Shown one piece after another: positions 16,931 through 25,921 of a stretch of DNA of 57,328 bases. The stretch spans positions 1-57,328 of the forward strand of contig CAINMV010000006.1 of assembly GCA_903850915.1 (NCBI GenBank). The letters run 5' to 3'. Position numbers and translations under genes: made by a program. The notes beneath the pieces were generated by a model. That model worked only from the letters and a program-made list of their open reading frames with translations, did no database searches and was not told the DNA's origin. Each line of letters starts with the position of its first letter. The first letter of the stretch is position 1. The stretch comes from an uncultured Bacteroidota bacterium (GTDB taxonomy: Bacteria > Bacteroidota > Bacteroidia > UKL13-3).

Positions 16931-18232
16931 ATGAGTAGCGCAATACAGGTTGAGAATTTGTCAAAAATTTATCAGCTTGGTCAGTTTGGAACCAAGACTT
17001 TATCTAAAGATGTTGAGCGATGGTGGGTTACCAAGGTAATGGGTAAAGAAGATCCCTTTCTGAAAATTGGCGAGGTGAACACTCGTGATTCTAAGTCATC
17101 TCAAGATTGGGTTTATAGTTTGAAGGACATTAACTTCGAAATTGAGCAAGGGGATGCCGTGGGTATAATAGGCCGCAATGGAGCCGGCAAGAGCACCTTG
17201 TTAAAGATTCTGTCAAGAGTAACAAGTCCTACTACTGGTAGAGTTAATATTAAAGGAAGGGTAGCTAGTTTATTGGAGGTGGGTACAGGCTTTCATCCCG
17301 AATTAACAGGGAGGGAAAATATATATCTTAATGGTGCAATTTTAGGTATGAGAAAGAAAGAGATTGATCGCACTTTTGACGCGATAGTTGATTTTAGTGG
17401 CGTAGAGCGTTATATTGATACCCCTGTAAAGCGCTATAGCAGTGGAATGTATGTCAGATTAGCATTTGCTGTGGCAGCTCATTTAGAAAGTGAAATATTA
17501 ATAGTCGATGAGGTGTTGGCCGTCGGTGATGCAGATTTTCAAAAGAAATGTTTGGGTAAAATGGGCGCAATTAGCAAAGGCGAAGGAAGAACGGTTTTGT
17601 TTGTCAGTCATTCAATGGCTTCTATTATCGCATTGTGCCGCAAGTCTATATTGTTACAGAATGGAAGCATAGCTGCATTGGGTGAAACTGGCACTATTGT
17701 TAATAGGTATATAAATTTGAGCGGAATTGGTAAGTCTGAGTATATGGAGCATGAAATTATTTTAAATCAAGCATATGAATGGGCTAAATTTAAAACAATA
17801 CGCACTTCGGGAAATTCAGGAATTACGAATAGCTTTAGCATTAATGAGGAGATAAAGATTGAGATAGAGTATGAGGTGTTAAGAGACAACGAAATCATCC
17901 ATCCCAGCATTCATCTACTCGATAATTTAGGTACCACCATTTTAGCAACATTTAATGGCACATCTGCAAATTTAAATAAAGATCCATTTTTCAGTATGCC
18001 ACTTTCAAAAGGCAACTATAAGTCCATATGCTCCATCCCTGCTTTTTTTCTTAACGACGCAAATTATAAAGTCAGTTGTTTTTTGGTGCCGGAGAACGCC
18101 TCTAAAATGGCAATTGCAAAGGAGATATTATTGTTTTCTGTTTCAGAAACTGGTGAAATGCGTCAAGAGTTTCATGGCGGTTGGGTTGGTTTAATAAGGC
18201 CTAGGATGGCGTGGATGACCTCAAAATTGTAG
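16931..18232 (+). CDS. wzt: ABC transporter ATPase with C-terminal glycan-binding domain (Wzt type)
   Basis: Polysaccharide-export ATPase of 433 residues. The nucleotide-binding domain (about 1-250) has a long insertion before the Walker A motif GRNGAGKST (81-89). It also has the TGRENIYLNG loop, signature YSSGM, Walker B ILIVDEVLAVGD and the switch His in FVSHSM. The extra C-terminal domain of about 170 residues (SIHLLDNLGTTILATFNGTS...) resembles the Wzt carbohydrate-binding jelly-roll, which recognises the capped end of the O-antigen and couples capping to export. Works with Wzm. No gene is seen in the 124 bp before it. Confidence 0.92.
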   Translation: MSSAIQVENLSKIYQLGQFGTKTLSKDVERWWVTKVMGKEDPFLKIGEVNTRDSKSSQDWVYSLKDINFEIEQGDAVGIIGRNGAGKSTLLKILSRVTSPTTGRVNIKGRVASLLEVGTGFHPELTGRENIYLNGAILGMRKKEIDRTFDAIVDFSGVERYIDTPVKRYSSGMYVRLAFAVAAHLESEILIVDEVLAVGDADFQKKCLGKMGAISKGEGRTVLFVSHSMASIIALCRKSILLQNGSIAALGETGTIVNRYINLSGIGKSEYMEHEIILNQAYEWAKFKTIRTSGNSGITNSFSINEEIKIEIEYEVLRDNEIIHPSIHLLDNLGTTILATFNGTSANLNKDPFFSMPLSKGNYKSICSIPAFFLNDANYKVSCFLVPENASKMAIAKEILLFSVSETGEMRQEFHGGWVGLIRPRMAWMTSKL

Positions 18233-18250
18233 TTTTTCCACTTACGTGAT

Positions 18251-19225
18251 GTGCCTTTTTTCAACAAATTAAGCGTTTCTAAATTGATAACAGTTGCTAT
18301 AATTACCTACAATAGACCGCTATATTTAAAGGAAGCCATTGAGGCTGTTTTGTCGCAAACATTTGTAGATTTTGAACTACTTATTTGTGATAATGGATCA
18401 GATATTGAAACCCAAAAGCTCATTAGTTACTATCAAGATGAAAGAATTGTTTTAGAAACAAATCCAACGAATGATATCGAATTTTACAATGTTCCTTTTA
18501 GTAAATTAACACGCCCATGGCTTCTTATTACGCATGATGACGATATAATGAACGCGGACTTCTTAGAACGTATGTTGCCTATTTTAGTCAACACTGAAAT
18601 TATTGGGTTAGGTTGTAATATGGCCTATATCAATGAGAATTCGGTTTTAACAGGTGATTTCTTTAAAAAGGAGGAGGATAGTATATTGGAGATAAAATCA
18701 AGTTTTGTTTCGCATTATCTTAAAGGCGAGTCTATTCCATGTCCGACCGTAATTATGCGGAAGGATTTTTTTACTCAAAATAAGATTAAAATGGACTTTA
18801 ATGTTGGTCGCGCGGCTGACCAATTTATGTGGTCGAAGGTTATTAATGCTGGAGGTATGTTGGCAATGTATAACAAATCGTTGTATAAATATCGAATTCA
18901 TAATACACAAGAATCGAATATTAATAAGGGTATAATGGAATGTGAGCTTTTGATAGCTTGGTTTAACGATACTCAAATTTGCAGCAAAATAGAAAGATTA
19001 ATGTTGCTTAGAAAACTTCGAAACTTGTATTATTTAAACTCTGAGCTAGTTGGTGAAATTGACATTCAGTGTATTGCATTTTTCACAACATTAAAATACC
19101 GCAGTTTTATCCCGGTGCTCTTTTTTTTCGAGTTGAAAATACATGGGTTGTTTCACCCAAGCCAAAAAATCAAAAGTAAATTGCAGTTGCTTTTTTTGCG
19201 AATTAATAAAATTGTTTCAAATTGA
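18251..19225 (+). CDS. Family 2 glycosyltransferase
   Basis: GT-A fold transferase of 324 residues. The N-terminal nucleotide-sugar domain shows TVAIITYNRPLYLKEAIEAVLSQTF (about 14-38), LICDNGSD and the metal-binding THDDDI (DxD, about 94-99). The middle GRAADQFMW region holds the likely acceptor-side motif. It adds one sugar to the growing glycan on the cytosolic face; donor and linkage are unknown. The annotated start is GTG 18251, and an in-frame TTG at 18281 would also give a normal GT2 N-terminus. It overlaps the next gene by the bases TTGA. Confidence 0.85.
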   Translation: MPFFNKLSVSKLITVAIITYNRPLYLKEAIEAVLSQTFVDFELLICDNGSDIETQKLISYYQDERIVLETNPTNDIEFYNVPFSKLTRPWLLITHDDDIMNADFLERMLPILVNTEIIGLGCNMAYINENSVLTGDFFKKEEDSILEIKSSFVSHYLKGESIPCPTVIMRKDFFTQNKIKMDFNVGRAADQFMWSKVINAGGMLAMYNKSLYKYRIHNTQESNINKGIMECELLIAWFNDTQICSKIERLMLLRKLRNLYYLNSELVGEIDIQCIAFFTTLKYRSFIPVLFFFELKIHGLFHPSQKIKSKLQLLFLRINKIVSN

Positions 19226-20010
19226 CATTAGTATCTATTATCGTTCCGTGTTACAATCAAGGTCAGTTTCTTAATGACGCACTTAATTCTGTTTTTAACC
19301 AATCACATTCAAATTGGGAGTGTATAATTGTAAATGATGGCTCTTCAGATTCAACGGAAGAAATCGCGATGGTGTGGATTAAAAAAGATGCTCGGTTTAA
19401 ATTGACAACAACCTTAAATGGTGGGCTCGCTATGGCCAGAAATAATGGCATTAAGCATGCTAATGGTGCTTTTGTCTTGCCTTTAGATGCCGACGATAGG
19501 ATTTCAGATGATTATATTCAGATTGCGTTGAAGCTTATGGAGAAATCAGATTTGGTAAAGTTGGTTTATGCTAAAGGATATAAGTTTGGCGTTGAATCAG
19601 GCATTTGGAAATTGCCAACATTCTCGTTGCTTAATTTAGCAAGAAGCAATATGATTCACTGTTCTGCGCTATTTCGAAGGTCCGATTGGGAAAGGGTTGG
19701 TGGTTACGACACAAACATGAAATATGGTTTAGAAGATTGGGAATTCTGGATCGCTATTTTAAAAGATGGAGGGGAGGTTAAATTTATAGATAGGGTTTGT
19801 TTCTATTATCGAATAAGGGCTAATTCTATGGTTCGAAGTATTAATTATGAAGAACGAAAATACACTGAAGAATATGTTGCCAAAAAACACATTTTCTTTT
19901 TTCTTAAAAACTATAGTTTATTACTCGAAAGTAATAGTCAAGCATCAGCTATTCTATCAAGTAGAAAACGGATTGCAATAAGGTTTATTAAGTTGATATT
20001 CTCTAGATAG
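19222..20010 (+). CDS. Family 2 glycosyltransferase
   Basis: A 262-residue GT2 enzyme beginning at a TTG that overlaps the previous stop (TTGA). It has TLVSIIVPCYNQGQFLNDALNSV, IIVNDGSSDSTEEIA, the acceptor-side LAMARNNGIKHANGAFVLPLDADD with a DADD metal motif (about 88-91), and YGLEDWEFWI (about 167-176), whose ED is the usual catalytic-base region. A polysaccharide-assembly role is inferred from position. Neither sugar nor linkage can be read from the sequence. Confidence 0.88.
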   Translation: MTLVSIIVPCYNQGQFLNDALNSVFNQSHSNWECIIVNDGSSDSTEEIAMVWIKKDARFKLTTTLNGGLAMARNNGIKHANGAFVLPLDADDRISDDYIQIALKLMEKSDLVKLVYAKGYKFGVESGIWKLPTFSLLNLARSNMIHCSALFRRSDWERVGGYDTNMKYGLEDWEFWIAILKDGGEVKFIDRVCFYYRIRANSMVRSINYEERKYTEEYVAKKHIFFFLKNYSLLLESNSQASAILSSRKRIAIRFIKLIFSR

Positions 20011-20042
20011 CTTAATTAATAGCGTTTCATTCTCGATTCACA

Positions 20043-20909
20043 ATGATAAAATCGGAAATATTAGTATCGTTTATAATTGTTAACTTTAATACCGAAGAAC
20101 TTGTAATAAAGGCGATTGCTTCGATTCTTGAAAATTGCCAGGCAATTCGTTTTGAAGTAATTGTTGTTGATAATAGCTCTACTAATACCGAGTTTCGTTC
20201 AAAACTAAATCTGATTCCACATGTTTATTATTGGCCTTTAGGAAACAATGTTGGTTTTGGTCGCGCTAATAACTTTGGTTTTGATAAGTCGATTGGAGAT
20301 TTTGTTTTTTTGTTAAATTCTGATGCCTATTTGTTGGATGAAACCACAATTCTAGCTATGATGGATTTTCTAAATGAGAACAGTCAAGTCGCTTGTGTAG
20401 GTGGATGTTTGCTAACCGAAGATTGTAATATCAATATTTCCTTTGGTAACTTTTATACTCCTCAGAGAGCATTTTACGACTTAGGGTTATATCATTGTTC
20501 CACTGATTTCTTTCATAAGCATTTGGCAACGTCTTTGTATTGTAGTTTTACAAAACCCACTGCGGTTAATTATTTAACTGCTGCTGCAATTATGATAAAA
20601 CGACACGTGATTAAAGAGTTGTCTTTTTTTGACCCCGACTTTTTTATGTATTATGAAGATATGGAATTGTGTTATAGATATAAAAAGGCTGGTTATGATT
20701 CTGTGATTTTACCTCAGCTAAAAATTGTTCATCTTGGCGGCCAATCAATTTCAACTTTGGATAACAATTATTTAAACAAGGAAATTATGCGTAGCCGATA
20801 CTTATTCCTCAGGAAGTCAAATGGGGTTTTTATCGCAAGTTTTCTCTATTCACTCTTTCTCATACAAAGGGCTTATTACAACGTTAGAAAAGCGCTACGT
20901 CGTATTTAA
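20043..20909 (+). CDS. Family 2 glycosyltransferase, rhamnosyltransferase-like
   Basis: A 288-residue GT2 enzyme with SFIIVNFNTEELV (about 9-21), VVDNSS, GNNVGFGRANNFG (about 77-89), FLLNSDA (a variant of the metal motif, about 98-104) and the FFMYYEDMELCYRYKKAGY segment (about 204-222). This combination is typical of the WbbL/RfbF-like group, many of which add rhamnose; no dTDP-rhamnose genes are visible in the window, so the donor stays open. The C-terminus has a hydrophobic, basic stretch that may contact the membrane. Confidence 0.88.
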   Translation: MIKSEILVSFIIVNFNTEELVIKAIASILENCQAIRFEVIVVDNSSTNTEFRSKLNLIPHVYYWPLGNNVGFGRANNFGFDKSIGDFVFLLNSDAYLLDETTILAMMDFLNENSQVACVGGCLLTEDCNINISFGNFYTPQRAFYDLGLYHCSTDFFHKHLATSLYCSFTKPTAVNYLTAAAIMIKRHVIKELSFFDPDFFMYYEDMELCYRYKKAGYDSVILPQLKIVHLGGQSISTLDNNYLNKEIMRSRYLFLRKSNGVFIASFLYSLFLIQRAYYNVRKALRRI

Positions 20910-20994
20910 AATTAGAATATCAATATTTGGGAAATAATAACATTTTTAAACTTATCTCAAGTCCACACTAATCGGAGTGTTCATTATTAAAAAA

Positions 20995-22011
20995 ATGGTA
21001 GATAAACGATGTTTAATATACGCTAATGCTAAGGAACAAGGGGAGGGTGGGGGCTTTACTTATTTGGATGCGGTGACCCACTATTTAAGTGAAAATGGCT
21101 TTATCCTCGATTGGCCTGAAAATGAAAATCAAGTAGGTAATACAAACAGATGGCTTGCAATACTAGGCCGTATATTAAAGGAAAGAAATAACTATCAAGT
21201 AGTGCTTTTTAAAAGCAACTATATCCCTTCTTTTACCCTCAACTCGAATGCAATACTCCTTGTTGATTTTCCATTTAAAAATAATTTAAATTGGTTAGAT
21301 AAATTAAAGTTAACACGAATTCGGCACATAGTTTGTAACTCAATTTTTACTGCACAAGCTATAAAAAAGTATTGGAATGTTAAAGCGGAGGTGCTTTATC
21401 CACCAACAATGTTATCTAAGAATAGTTGGGATGGCAAAAAAAACAAGATTATACTCACGGTGGGTAGGTTCGTTAATTCCAATCGAGCTAAGCGGCAAGA
21501 TGTATTAATTGAAGCATTTAAAACGCTTTGTGCTCGAGGCCTTCTAGGCTATCGCTTAGTATTGGCTGGCTATGTTCAGGATGAGCAATACATTGATTCG
21601 CTTAAGCAGCTTTCGGAAAATTATCCCATTGATTTTTATCCGAATGTGTCGAGGGCCAAGTTAATTGATCTTTATGAAGATTCTATGTTTTATTGGCATG
21701 CTTGTGGCTATCAAGTTAATTCTGACTTGAATCCTGAGCATGTCGAACATTTTGGAATAGCCGTTGCTGATGCTTTAGCTTTCGGTTGTATCCCTTTTAT
21801 TTATGGAAATGGCGGGCCTTTAGAGATAATCGAATCAGGAAAGTGTGGTGAGGTTTGGATGACAAAGCAAGAGTTAATTCAAAAAACAGAAATGTATTGC
21901 AGTGCGCCGATATTAGTAAACGCGAAACGTAAAATAGGGTTAATGCGAAGTCAATTATTTAGCCTTGAAAATTTTGAAAATAAGTTGGATTTTATTTTAG
22001 CTGATGCATAA
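20995..22011 (+). CDS. Family 4-type glycosyltransferase
   Basis: GT-B enzyme of about 338 residues from ATG 20995; a GTG at 20977 would add six residues. N-terminal acceptor domain with GEGGGFTYLDAV. C-terminal nucleotide-sugar domain with ILTVGRFVNSNRAKRQDVLIEAF (about 147-169), YRLVLAGYV and a GT4 end motif region EHVEHFGIAVADALAFGCIPFIYGNGGPLEII (about 242-273). The last contains the Glu and Gly-rich donor-site features in slightly altered form (HFG in place of the more common EGF). It overlaps wecB by 8 bp. Confidence 0.85.
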   Translation: MVDKRCLIYANAKEQGEGGGFTYLDAVTHYLSENGFILDWPENENQVGNTNRWLAILGRILKERNNYQVVLFKSNYIPSFTLNSNAILLVDFPFKNNLNWLDKLKLTRIRHIVCNSIFTAQAIKKYWNVKAEVLYPPTMLSKNSWDGKKNKIILTVGRFVNSNRAKRQDVLIEAFKTLCARGLLGYRLVLAGYVQDEQYIDSLKQLSENYPIDFYPNVSRAKLIDLYEDSMFYWHACGYQVNSDLNPEHVEHFGIAVADALAFGCIPFIYGNGGPLEIIESGKCGEVWMTKQELIQKTEMYCSAPILVNAKRKIGLMRSQLFSLENFENKLDFILADA

Positions 22012-23134
22012 TAGAAAAAGGTGGCTGGTAATTTTCGGCACGCGCCCTGAAGCAATTAAAATGGCACCTTTGGTGAAGTTAATGGAATCGCACACGGAAA
22101 TCGATTTTCGTGTTTGTGTCACCGCGCAACACCGTGGTTTATTGGATCAGGTGCTTTCGTTTTATCAAATTACGCCGCACTATGATTTGGATTTGATGCA
22201 GGCAAATCAAAATTTAAATGAATTTTCAGCGAGGCTTTTTAATGCTATTAATGAAGTTTATTGTAAATGGGAGCCAGATTTGGTATTCGTTCATGGCGAC
22301 ACTACAACGTCTATGATATGCGCTATTGCCGCCTTTAATCTTCAAATAAAAATAGCGCACATTGAGGCGGGTTTGCGAACGTTAGATTTAAAATCACCCT
22401 TCCCCGAGGAGATGAATCGACAAGTTACAGCGCGCATGGCCGATTTTCATTTTGCACCAACAGAGAAGGCTACAAAAAACTTAATTAATGAAGGAATACA
22501 TCTTGCTAAAATTTTACTAGTCGGCAACACCGTTATAGACTCATTGTTACTAACTATTGAAAAAATTAAGACAGGCTATGAAAATGATGAAATAATTAAA
22601 ATTAAAAAAACGATAGATTCAAATTTACCATTCATACTTGTTACAGGTCATAGAAGGGAAAACTTCGGAGACGGCTTTTTAAATATTTGTAACTCCTTGA
22701 AGGAAATCACGAAACAAAACAAGGTTCAGATAATTTATCCAGTCCATTTGAACCCTAATGTGCAAAAGACTGTGATGGCAATCCTTGGTGATGTTGATAA
22801 TGTACATCTAATAGCACCTGTGAGTTACCCAACTTTCGTTTGGCTTATGCAAGGTTCTAAATTTATAATTACTGACTCTGGTGGAGTACAGGAGGAAGCG
22901 CCTGTTTTAGGCAAGCCCATAATTGTATTGAGAAATACTTCAGAACGTCCGGAAGTAATTGAAGCAGGAGCCGCCGTCCTGGTAGGAACCAACGGTGAAG
23001 CTATCCTTGAAGAAGCGAATCGGCTTCTTCAAGATGAGTTGTACTTCTTTAAACGCGCTGTGACAATTTCCCCTTATGGTAATGGTGACGCTGCAAATAA
23101 AATTGTAGATTATTTACTTGAAATGAATCCGTAA
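22004..23134 (+). CDS. wecB: UDP-GlcNAc 2-epimerase, non-hydrolysing
   Basis: Interconverts UDP-GlcNAc and UDP-ManNAc, or the diamino-uronic analogues in WbpI enzymes. The 376-residue protein has IFGTRPEAIKMAPL (about 10-23), the HGDTTTSM motif, AHIEAGLRTLDLKSPFPEEMNRQ (about 110-132, the His-Glu-Arg active site), TGHRRENFG (about 214-222) and the substrate loop TDSGGVQEEAP (about 286-296). Full family length. It is distinct from the hydrolysing NeuC-type enzyme in the same locus, so the cluster holds two UDP-GlcNAc 2-epimerases with different products. WecB versus WbpI cannot be decided from motifs alone. Confidence 0.93.
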   Translation: MHNRKRWLVIFGTRPEAIKMAPLVKLMESHTEIDFRVCVTAQHRGLLDQVLSFYQITPHYDLDLMQANQNLNEFSARLFNAINEVYCKWEPDLVFVHGDTTTSMICAIAAFNLQIKIAHIEAGLRTLDLKSPFPEEMNRQVTARMADFHFAPTEKATKNLINEGIHLAKILLVGNTVIDSLLLTIEKIKTGYENDEIIKIKKTIDSNLPFILVTGHRRENFGDGFLNICNSLKEITKQNKVQIIYPVHLNPNVQKTVMAILGDVDNVHLIAPVSYPTFVWLMQGSKFIITDSGGVQEEAPVLGKPIIVLRNTSERPEVIEAGAAVLVGTNGEAILEEANRLLQDELYFFKRAVTISPYGNGDAANKIVDYLLEMNP

Positions 23135-23149
23135 CCAGCTTTTATAGTC

Positions 23150-24400
23150 ATGTCATTGAAAAACATTCTTGTTGTTGCCGAAAATTTAGATGTGGATGCT
23201 AGCAGCGGCGCCAAGGCAAACCAAGCCCTAATAATGAATTTTTATAGAGCGGGTTTTAACGTTCGGGTATTACACTATACCCGTAAAGATATTGTTTTGA
23301 AAGGGATAGAAGTTGTTTCTATACCTGAAACAAAGTTTACATTTTTTTACTTTTTAAGTCGGTCACAAAGGATTTTGACAAGGATGTTGAAGTTTAATAT
23401 GCATCATTGGCTTGAAGGTCTCTTTGGTTTTTCGTTCACCTTTTTTAATGATTGTAATAGCATTGTTAGGTCAATAAGAAATGAAAACATAGAAAATGTT
23501 GACCTCCTCATTTCACTTAGTCAAGGTTCAAGCTTTCGCCCACATTACGCCTTACTGAAAATGCCAGAGTATCATGAAAAATGGATGGCTTATATTCATG
23601 ATCCTTATCCGTTTCATTTTTATCCGCGTCCTTATAATTTTGTTCAGCCTGGCTTTAGAAAGAAAGAAGAATTTTTTCTTAAGTTGTCGCAAAAAGCTAA
23701 ATATTCGGCATTTCCTAGTATGTTGCTTAAGTCATGGATGACTAGCTATTTTCCTGCGTTTAATGATACGGGCATAATTCTGCCACATCAACTTACACAA
23801 GAAGTGGCCATATCTTCGGAATTCTCAACGTTGATTCTAAGACGTAAATTCACAATGCTTCATTCGGGTAATATGATGCCTCAGCGAGATCCATCGTTTT
23901 TGTTAATGGCCTTTGTGAAGTTTCTTAGTATGCATCCAGATGCAATCAATGATGCTGCTTTAATTTTTATAGGTCCTTTGCAAACAAATGATGCCGTCAT
24001 TAATAAATATAAGGCAGATTGCGAGAACATATCTTTTGTGAATAAGCAAGTTGCATTTAAAGAAATCTTGAAGCTTCAAAACCAAGCACAAGTAAATGTT
24101 ATTTTGGAGTCTGTTGCCGAAATTAGTCCTTTTCTGCCAGGGAAATTTCCACATTGTGTTGCTGCTGATAAGCCTATCTTACTTTTATGTCCCTACTATA
24201 GTGAAAGTAAAAGGTTATTGGGCGAAAAATATCCATATTGGGCAGAAGCCAATGATGTTGATAAGATAGCTGCAATAATTCTAGAACTTTTTCTTTCTTT
24301 TAAGGAAAGCAAATCAGAAGTATCTTTAAATCGGCCAGATCTTTTGGCGTATTGCGACTATAAATATTTGAAGGAGCAATTGGTGAAAATTGGCAATTAA
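23150..24400 (+). CDS. GT-B fold glycosyltransferase, unclassified
   Basis: A 416-residue protein with a GT-B outline. The N-terminal half starts ILVVAENLDVDASSGAKANQALI and includes DLLISLSQGSSFRPHYALLK and YIHDPYPFHFYPRPY. The C-terminal half starts FTMLHSGNMMPQRDPSFLLMAF (about 236-257), then LIFIGPLQ and VILESVAEISPFLPGKFPHCVAADKPILLL, the likely donor-binding region with Glu and Pro/Gly residues. The motifs are only distantly like GT4. It lies between wecB and a second poorly classified gene. A glycosyltransferase role is likely from fold pattern and context; specificity unknown. Confidence 0.65.
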   Translation: MSLKNILVVAENLDVDASSGAKANQALIMNFYRAGFNVRVLHYTRKDIVLKGIEVVSIPETKFTFFYFLSRSQRILTRMLKFNMHHWLEGLFGFSFTFFNDCNSIVRSIRNENIENVDLLISLSQGSSFRPHYALLKMPEYHEKWMAYIHDPYPFHFYPRPYNFVQPGFRKKEEFFLKLSQKAKYSAFPSMLLKSWMTSYFPAFNDTGIILPHQLTQEVAISSEFSTLILRRKFTMLHSGNMMPQRDPSFLLMAFVKFLSMHPDAINDAALIFIGPLQTNDAVINKYKADCENISFVNKQVAFKEILKLQNQAQVNVILESVAEISPFLPGKFPHCVAADKPILLLCPYYSESKRLLGEKYPYWAEANDVDKIAAIILELFLSFKESKSEVSLNRPDLLAYCDYKYLKEQLVKIGN

Positions 24401-24520
24401 GATACAGCATACTTCTCTATTCTCTAAGCTTTAAAGGGTTCACGTCAGTGCTGGACTTAAAATTGTAAAGTAGGTAATTTACGTATCCAAAACATATTTC
24501 ATTTTTAATATAAATACTTA

Positions 24521-25921
24521 TTGAAAAAGTCAAATAAATTAGGCGTTGTAATCACAGATGGTGTAGGTTTTAGAAACTTCATTTTAAGTGATTTCATCAA
24601 CGAAGCGAAAGTCCAATTTGATGAGGTGGTGGTATTATCCTGCCTTGCCAAAGAAGCATTTCAAAACATAGATTGTAAAGTGATAGAATTGGTGGTTTTT
24701 GAAGAGTCATCATTGACTTGGTTTTTTCGCAAGCTTAAAGAGATTGCACATTTACAACGTCACCGAAAGGGAAATTTTGGCATTCAAGATAACTTTGAAT
24801 TAAATAATACGAAATCGAAATCTTTACGAGGCAAGGCCACTCGGCTCGCTTATTTGATTACGAATTTATTTTATAGTGAATTTTGGATTCAGTTTTATTT
24901 TCAATTACAGTGCCTATCATTTAAAAACAATAAAATATCAAAAAGTTATAATGATATTCTAAAGCAAGAGGATTTCTCACTTTTGTTCTTCACGCACCAA
25001 CGTCCTCCCTATATAGCGCCACTGATCGCACAAGCCTATTCTCTAAAAATAAGAACGGCTACTTTTATATTTAGCTGGGACAATCTGGCTTCGAAAGGCA
25101 GGATGGCCGGTAATTTTGATTATTATTTGGTTTGGAATCCTTTAATGAAAAGCGACCTAATGCAGTTTTATCCATCGGTAATGGAGGATTCAGTCAAAGA
25201 AGTTGGAACGCCTCAGTTTGAACCTTATGTTTTAGAACGCTTTGCATCAACACAATGTGCTTTTTTTGAGAAGTTTAATCTTGATGAGAATCTGAAAACG
25301 ATCTGTTTTAGCTGTGGCGATATTTCCACTAGTAAAAATGATGCGTTGTATATTGTGACTGTTGCTCAAGGGATTGTCGATGGTCGAATTCCGCCGATTA
25401 ATTTTTTAGTTCGAACCTCGCCTGCGGAAGACCCATATCGTTTTAATGATCTCATTGCTGCTTATCCGCTTATTCGCTGGAATTTCCCTAAGTGGATTCA
25501 AATTAGAGAAAACCATCAGGAAGCCTGGTCTCAACGTATACCTTCAATTGAAGATATCACGGATCTAAGAAGCATTTTAACCTATACCGATATAAACATC
25601 AATATGCTATCTACAATGAGTTTAGATTTTATGTTGTTTGATAAACCAGTCATTAATACAGTGTTCGGTGACGGAATAAATGGGTTATACAATGATCAAC
25701 GTTTTTTGAATTATGCACATATTATAAATGTAGTGAAAAGTGAGGCTACGCAAATTGCAAAAAATAAAGACGAGCTATTCCGGTCAATAAATTATTATTA
25801 TAATAATCCAAATGCAGATCGAGCAAAGCGGGAATACTTATTGAAACTTCAAGTGTGTAATTCTCTTGAAGGAACAAGTGCAAGAATAACGCGTGCTTTA
25901 TTAGAATGGACTCACGTTTGA
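24521..25921 (+). CDS. Surface-carbohydrate biosynthesis protein, putative GT-B transferase
   Basis: A 466-residue protein from a TTG start. I do not recognise a named family. The N-terminus (LGVVITDGVGFRNFILSDF) and the central RTATFIFSWDNLASKGRMAGNFDYYLVWNPLMKSDL region (about 180-215) look like the hinge of a GT-B or CDP-glycerol transferase-like fold, and CGDISTSKNDALYIV may open the second domain (about 260). The closing part has SILTYTDININMLSTMSLDFMLFDKPVINT, similar to donor-site segments. No signal peptide is seen. It overlaps the next gene by 16 bp. A transferase role is inferred from context. Confidence 0.5.
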   Translation: MKKSNKLGVVITDGVGFRNFILSDFINEAKVQFDEVVVLSCLAKEAFQNIDCKVIELVVFEESSLTWFFRKLKEIAHLQRHRKGNFGIQDNFELNNTKSKSLRGKATRLAYLITNLFYSEFWIQFYFQLQCLSFKNNKISKSYNDILKQEDFSLLFFTHQRPPYIAPLIAQAYSLKIRTATFIFSWDNLASKGRMAGNFDYYLVWNPLMKSDLMQFYPSVMEDSVKEVGTPQFEPYVLERFASTQCAFFEKFNLDENLKTICFSCGDISTSKNDALYIVTVAQGIVDGRIPPINFLVRTSPAEDPYRFNDLIAAYPLIRWNFPKWIQIRENHQEAWSQRIPSIEDITDLRSILTYTDININMLSTMSLDFMLFDKPVINTVFGDGINGLYNDQRFLNYAHIINVVKSEATQIAKNKDELFRSINYYYNNPNADRAKREYLLKLQVCNSLEGTSARITRALLEWTHV

